DNA of 64,000 nucleotides from Flammula alnicola (Eukaryota > Basidiomycota > Agaricomycetes > Agaricales > Strophariaceae), in contig JADNRV010000171.1 in assembly GCA_015499995.1 (NCBI GenBank), positions 44,403-108,402 on the forward strand, read 5' to 3'. Shown piece by piece: positions 59,076-64,000 of the stretch. Below the pieces are notes generated by a model. It saw only the letters and a list, made by a program, of their open reading frames with translations. It ran no database searches and had not been told where the DNA came from. Numbering within the stretch: position 1 is the stretch's first letter; each line of letters begins with the position of its first letter. Made by a program: the position numbers and the translations under genes.

Positions 59076-60092
59076 ATGGTTCTCTTCTTCACTTCAACAA
59101 GTAAACGAGACATCTCCTTACAAGCGTCGTTTTACTCATATCCATTATTAGCCGTTAATCCACCAGCGATCATCTACATGGGTCGGGACAAAGTGGAAAG
59201 TGAGGGAGGCAGCATGTCGCAATCGTCCAGCCACGACTTAAGAGTATCCATGTTGCAGACGAAGAACTCATAAAATATGCATGGCCGCAAGATGTTTGGT
59301 TTCACGTTGACAAATTGTCTTCTGCCCACGTCTACTTGCGCATGAGCGAAGAAATGTCATGGGATAACATACCCGAGGCCCTGCTCACAGATTGTGCTCA
59401 ACTTGTAAAGGCCAACTCGATTGAAGGTAAATAAGGTCATTTCGAAACTCATTCTCGTTCACAGAATCTAACATTTATCCATCCAGGAAACAAGAAGGAC
59501 AACCTGACAGTTATCTATACCCCTGCAGATAATCTAAAGGTTGACTTACATTCCCGACTCTATGATCCATGCTATAATTGACTTGAATTTTTTCAGAAAA
59601 CTGGAGATATGGCTGTCGGACAAGTTTCTTTCCATAACGACAAAAAGGTGCATGCTGAATCCCTCTCGTCTGAAAATTCTTCTCACAACGGCACAGGTTA
59701 AAAGAGGTGGGTTTTACAGTAATTCCAGAATGTGCAATCCCCTCTCATGTCTACTGCAGTATACGTCATCAAACGAGAAAATCCCATTGTAAATCGCTTG
59801 AACAAGACAAAAGACGAGCGTGTAGTTGACCATGAACAAGAACGCGTTGATCGAATCAAACGAGGGTGCAATTAAGCGAGCCGCTGCAGCGGAGAAGGTA
59901 TTAAAATTCGTGCTATCATGATAATTCTAGCACTAATATGTATCATTGTAACAGAAAAAGCAAGATGCTGAATTGGCGAAGGCTAGAGAAGCTGAAAAGG
60001 CTGCTCGGTCATATGATTCGCTATTTAACGTGGAAGAAGACGATAATGTGCCGCGGAAGACAGGGAGAGAACTGGAAGAAGATTTCATGTAA
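59076..60092 (+). CDS. CCDC25/Jlp2 homologue (NFACT-R-related domain), one frame break
   Basis: Exon 1 is 59076-59100 (MVLFFTST). A 51-nt intron (59101-59151) is a multiple of three but its removal gives the conserved [16 protein letters not shown]. Further motifs are [46 protein letters not shown] and [12 protein letters not shown], the DUF814 core. The C-terminal helical tail is Lys/Glu/Arg-rich and ends RELEEDFM at 60092. Near 59860-59866 the frame hits TAA (after RIKRG) unless one base is removed or two added, after which [11 protein letters not shown] and the rest follow normally. The family shares the NFACT-R fold of ribosome quality-control factors; human CCDC25 has also been reported as a DNA sensor. 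Fungal role is unclear. Confidence 0.82.
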
Positions 60093-62000
60093 CCTGCAGG
60101 TACGCAGGGTGCGAAGATTTGCTTGTATCTTTTATCGTGTTATGATTCAGCCTGAATACAAGAGGATGGTTAATATAGCCTGCAGAAGTTCTTGTTTTCG
60201 GGCACTTACTATCCTCCCAAAGACCGCCTCGTAGGAGTCGGAGCCGACCATCCGTTCTTTGAGGCATTTTTGGCGAACTTTGTCGAACTGCCGATGTCGT
60301 CAACTCCAGCCGTGGAAGTGATTGTCTGGGTGCCTCGATATTTGTCATCCTTTTTCTCTGACTCTTCGACTGGGAAAATATTTTGTTATCAGCCAAGCTG
60401 ATCACCTGAAGCACGACCAATTGAACCAAAACTTACTTATCTTATTTTTGAATACAGCATGAATGTATCCCTTCACAGCAGACTTTTTGGTGGTCTTCGT
60501 TGTCGAAGATGAGTTTGAAAATACCAACGAAGCAGATGGGCTGGAGGTAATTGAGGGCTGTTGGATGTGTCATTTCCTTCTTGAGTGGGTTTTTGTTAAT
60601 GTGGGCGACGGAAAGTGGACGCTGACGTCTTCCTGATCTTTACTTGCTGGTTTTATGGGGCTGGATGGCTCTCAAGTCAGCAGTTACTTTATTGGGAAGA
60701 TGAGAGCAAGTCAAATCGTCAAGCTCTCCCTGAGACTAATTGCACCGTTGCGCAGTGGAAGGAGAAAATTCTGGAAATCCAAAGGCCTCGATCATGCACC
60801 GAAGTCTTGAGCGGAATAAACCCCATAGTAGCCCTCGGCGCAGCATTTTACTGTTTCTTCAGTAGAGACTGCCTACCTCAGGTACCCACCGAGATCGTTT
60901 AGGCTACTGCGCAGATGACGTACTGATTAGATGGGCAATACTTAGTCTCCGAAATGTGTGCCTGGCGAGGCGCGACGCATTTAACTTTGTAGTAAGCTGT
61001 GAAGGGATTAGCGCGTGTATAATACTCGGCACCGCTGCGCATTTCTGCGCATCCAAGCTGCACCAAAGGCCCGGAAGTTTCGATAGTCAAGTCGTAAGAA
61101 CCTTTTCGCCGACACCCAAGAGCCAGAGTTGGCACTGGGCGCGAAGACCTTGTGGGTGCACGCAGCAGATCAGAGAGAACAATCCCGCTCGATGCGGGGG
61201 AACTATTTTTAGCGCTGGCCTTCTGTTTGGAGCGTCCTCGTATGAGTCTTTGAAAATTCGTCAACATTCAAGGTCACCGTGGGCTCCATTCAATTTTAAT
61301 TCTAGAGGGCTAAAATTGTTATGTCGACAGAATTGACTGACCGAGTCATTCTTGACGCGGTTTACATATGTGACTCGGAATAGGTTCTCGAGCCTAGGCT
61401 TGCCAGTGCGAACGACAATAAGTAGGCGAAACATATGACTGGGACGGCGAGGGACCGAGGGTGGTGTTCAAATTCTAACATTCAAACCAATTCAAGTTGG
61501 ATAAACTGTTCAGGCGTTAACTTCTCACATGATTTTTCTTGGATTCTAAGTACAAACGTTGATAGTATATAGCTTGATAGTACATAGCTGATAGCAGCGT
61601 ACAGTACATAATATTCTCTCAAACAAGAATTTTGGTATTGAACTCTGGACAGGCATTTTCGTAACACACGTCTCTTAGACTGTTAGCAAGTACAGCAAGT
61701 ACACTCCTGAACTTCTAGTTGAAACTGTCGACACAACAATGGCTCCCACAAAATTATTTAAAATAGAACATCCCCTTAACCCTATATATTGTTGGCATCG
61801 ATAAAGATCAAAGTACACAGATACATAATACAGTAGGCATAATGACGCTATGATGGAATGGTGTGTAACTGGCCACAGCAGACTTCATACTGCAGAGGAG
61901 GAACAAAAAAGAACTGTTAGTCACAGCCACCTGTCCTGATGTTCAGAATAGGCATACTTACAACTCTCAGAAATACACAAGCGGCAGCCCAAAAGATTAA
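60093..62000. other. Unassigned region, 1.9 kb
   Basis: Short frames at 60192-60401, 60615-60902 and 60956-61336 (plus), or 61267-60899 (minus), show no recognised motif or splice support. The right half is AT-rich. No repeat pair was seen. Confidence 0.4.
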
Positions 62001-62465
62001 TTAGGAATCATTTTTTGCCTTTCCTAATAGTCGAAGACCGTCAGACCAGTAGTTAAGACATCTAAACGACGGCAACAAACCTTTGAAGAGAGACTTGAGG
62101 AGGATCGACGTCTTCGATTTCGATTTCTTGCGGCTTTCACCCCCCGTGCTTGAGCTCGAAGAGCCTCCAGAGGCATCGGAAATTATGGAAGAAGGTGTGA
62201 GCGTCGTCTGGGAGGTGCTCGACGATCCACCGGCGGCTGATGTCTCGGGGACTGAATCCAATGGTTGGGAAGACGCTGGCAATTTTTTGGAAGGCTCTTT
62301 CTTGGGTGATGGTATATTACCTGCAGTGCCGTATCGAGACTGCAGGGTACTCAAGGCGGCGGCGTAGTCTTTCTGAGGTCGTTGGGAAGGGCCCAAAGGC
62401 GTCGTCGAACTGACGGTTGTAGTCGACTGGAAAGACACCGTAGAAGGGTTAGGTTGGCTAGTCAT
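62001..62465 (-). CDS. Small Ser/Thr-rich basic protein of unknown function
   Basis: The start at 62465 is chosen because upstream codons are unlike the rest. The protein is Ser/Thr/Pro-rich, with a segment KDYAAALSTLQSRYG near residue 30, a Ser-Gly stretch and a basic end (RKKSKSKTSILLKSLFKG). An intron GTTTGT...TATTAG (about 62079-62028) would join KSLFKG to KAKNDS before the stop at 62001; unspliced reading stays open too. No domain is recognised. The short AAALSTLQSRYG-like element looks like a conserved peptide in small fungal proteins, but that is a recollection and not tested. Confidence 0.5.
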   Translation of the reverse strand: MTSQPNPSTVSFQSTTTVSSTTPLGPSQRPQKDYAAALSTLQSRYGTAGNIPSPKKEPSKKLPASSQPLDSVPETSAAGGSSSTSQTTLTPSSIISDASGGSSSSSTGGESRKKSKSKTSILLKSLFKGLLPSFRCLNYWSDGLRLLGKAKNDS

Positions 62466-63186
62466 GATGGTGGTGAACTGGTGACGATATAGTATGTAAC
62501 AAAGGGATTTGTTTCGTGATGTTTGAAACATGAATCTTGATGTCTTTTATAGTCTGGAGCTTCAGAATTACATACGTTGAAGTTAGAGCTAAGATCGTTC
62601 CGTATGCAGCGAGGGAAAGGGAACGTTTCGCTCGAGATACCATGCAGGGATGTATCGCAGCGCACCGACCTCCAAGTCCGCGTGGTGAAGTTACGGTCGA
62701 GTCATTTCGAGGTACCATTGAAAGGGCTCGGAAAGAAAGACGGAAGCTGCGCAGCCGACGCTCCTGGATTGCCCCCGCGGTTGATTGGTCAGACCCCCAA
62801 AATGCCGCAAGCAAAGGCAAGATACATGATCTAAAAAGAGGAGACAGTTAGATATCATGATGTCCGAGTCGAAAGTTCGAGGTCGCCGATTTGCAGAGAG
62901 TACTCGAATGACTCGGAAGGTCAAATGGGCCGAAGATACCGACCGCAGTCCAACAAGTAAGAGCTTTCCATGTGGTACAGCATAACATTGTGTCCCAAAT
63001 CGGGGTTCTGTCGCTGTGAGCCCCAGCGCGGAAAACTGGGAAGTTTGATGAGGATGGACAAGAAAGATATGTACTCGAGTATTATTTTTGGGACAATTGC
63101 ACCGATCATATCATCATCGGAATCCTTCCGGATTCGGTCTCGTATTTTGTGCCCAAGCGCTCACTTTCTTTTCTCTGCTGTGCATC
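62466..63186. other. Intergenic divergent promoter region
   Basis: It lies between the Ser-rich gene and the PRMT3 gene. Open frames at 62537-62851 overlap in several phases with no domain. Confidence 0.45.
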
Positions 63187-64000
63187 ATGAGCATCCGTCT
63201 GCCAGCCCCGTCCGCCATTTCTAATCCTATAAGCGATGACTCAGACAACAATTCCACAGCATCGGAAAGCGAAGATGATAACGATCAAACATGGGACGAC
63301 TGGGTATCTGATTCAATTGCCCAACAACAGTGCAAATCTCTCTTTGATGAAACAGTTCTGTCATCAGTAGATGCCGCTTTGGCCTATGACAAGGAAACAC
63401 ATCAGTTCAGCCTCGACGATACCTGTAAAGCTTTGTGTGAGTGGTTTGTCACTAACTTCGGTTGGTCATTGACTGTTTCAACCTTATAATTGCACAGCAC
63501 TAGATTTCCATGGGCGCGTTCGCCTTATCAACTACATCCGAAAAAATGTCGGTCACCCACTCATGACCTTCTCGTTTTTAATATTTCTCAACAAGTGCTA
63601 GAAACCAACCAGGGCAGATGTGGCTAAACTGCAGAGTACAGAATCCTGGTTCACTTCCGATGAATACCTCGTACCTGTCGTCGAAAATGATCCCCTACTT
63701 CGTGCGCTTATTTTTTTTCCGCTCCTGTCAATAAACTGAGAGCCTTCTTTTTCACGCAGAATCATACTCTGAGGATTGGACCGACTCTGAGGATGAGAAT
63801 CTTAACGATGTGGATCCAAACCGCAAAATAAAAGCTCTCGAGAAGAAGTTGGCTATCGCGCGACAAAGTCTGGGCGATTATCGCGCCCTAATCGCCGACA
63901 AATTGAACATTTCAAGAGAAGTGGAGAACCTCGATGAAGCAGCCCAAAATCAACAGGCTTCTTCAGCTTCACGCGATGACGATACACATTATTTCGAAAG
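63187..64000 (+). CDS. PRMT3-type protein arginine N-methyltransferase, N-terminal part; continues past the right edge
   Basis: Exons are 63187-63436, 63498-63547, 63602 to about 63701 and about 63761 onward. The N-terminus is acidic (SDDSDNNSTASESEDDND) and leads to the Trp motif TWDDWVSD. Then comes a zinc-finger-like segment (CKSLFDETVLSSVDAALAYDK, HQFSLDD), LDFHGRVRLINYIRK, SWFTSDEYLVPVVENDPLL and a coiled segment KIKALEKKLAIARQSLGDYRAL. The window ends in DDDTHYFE, the residues just before the SAM-binding methyltransferase core in this family. PRMT3 enzymes dimethylate arginines, notably in small-subunit ribosomal protein uS5. The finger keeps one Cys and a His but lacks the C-x2-C pair of animal PRMT3. 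Confidence 0.85.

Noticed and set aside
60615..61336. Plus-strand frames of about 95 and 126 codons, with a complementary minus-strand frame
   Set aside because: No recognised motif, no splice links, and both strands are open in part of the stretch.

Overview
The window looks like nuclear DNA of a filamentous basidiomycete, most likely a mushroom-forming Agaricomycete. Genes are cut by many short GT-AG introns of about 50-65 nt and are closely packed on both strands. The gene set is fungal: an ERG2-type sterol isomerase, a Cdc7/SepH septation kinase, ALG11, an Slp1-type SUN protein and a GH37 trehalase. Two proteins have no relative I can name outside mushrooms. The transposons are of classes common in this group. 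No tRNA, rRNA or CRISPR array was seen.

Layout. Positions 1-9604 are a transposon island: the 5' part of a Ty3/gypsy LTR retrotransposon (minus strand), abutting a 5'-truncated Tad-like LINE (plus strand), which is itself interrupted by a 673-bp hAT-type element with an 8-bp target duplication. From 9761: ERG2 (-); a 1.1-kb inverted repeat whose arms (about 11250-12352 and 14054-15165) bracket the mitochondrial ribosomal protein gene uL5m (+); a large septation-initiation kinase gene (-, 15545-20634); a family of unknown function (-, 22093-23078) with an uncharacterised divergent neighbour; an inverted-repeat element (24014-24679); a broken cytochrome P450 (+); a MYND zinc-finger protein (+); an Slp1/SUN protein (-); an FMN-dependent alpha-hydroxy-acid oxidase (+) followed by a decayed second copy and a Helitron-like 3' end; ALG11 (-); a small single-pass membrane protein (+); MSP1 (+); two tandem type-B carboxylesterases (-), both with frame breaks; an intronless orphan (+); a GPI-anchored trehalase (-); an RBM25-like splicing factor (-); a CCDC25/Jlp2 homologue (+); a small Ser-rich protein (-); and the N-terminal part of a PRMT3-type methyltransferase (+) running off the right edge.

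How the genes relate. There is no gene cluster with one shared pathway. Most genes are scattered housekeeping functions: sterol and N-glycan synthesis in the ER, mitochondrial translation and outer-membrane quality control, septation, splicing and arginine methylation. Between them sit accessory genes that duplicate and decay (P450, hydroxy-acid oxidase, carboxylesterases) and mobile elements.

The most notable structures are the near-identical, promoter-bearing inverted repeat around uL5m; the hAT insertion in the LINE, whose removal restores the LINE reading frame; the hydroxy-acid-oxidase remnant ending near a Helitron-like terminus; and one- or two-base frame breaks in otherwise well-conserved genes, which may be assembly errors. 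I found no convincing new multi-gene system.
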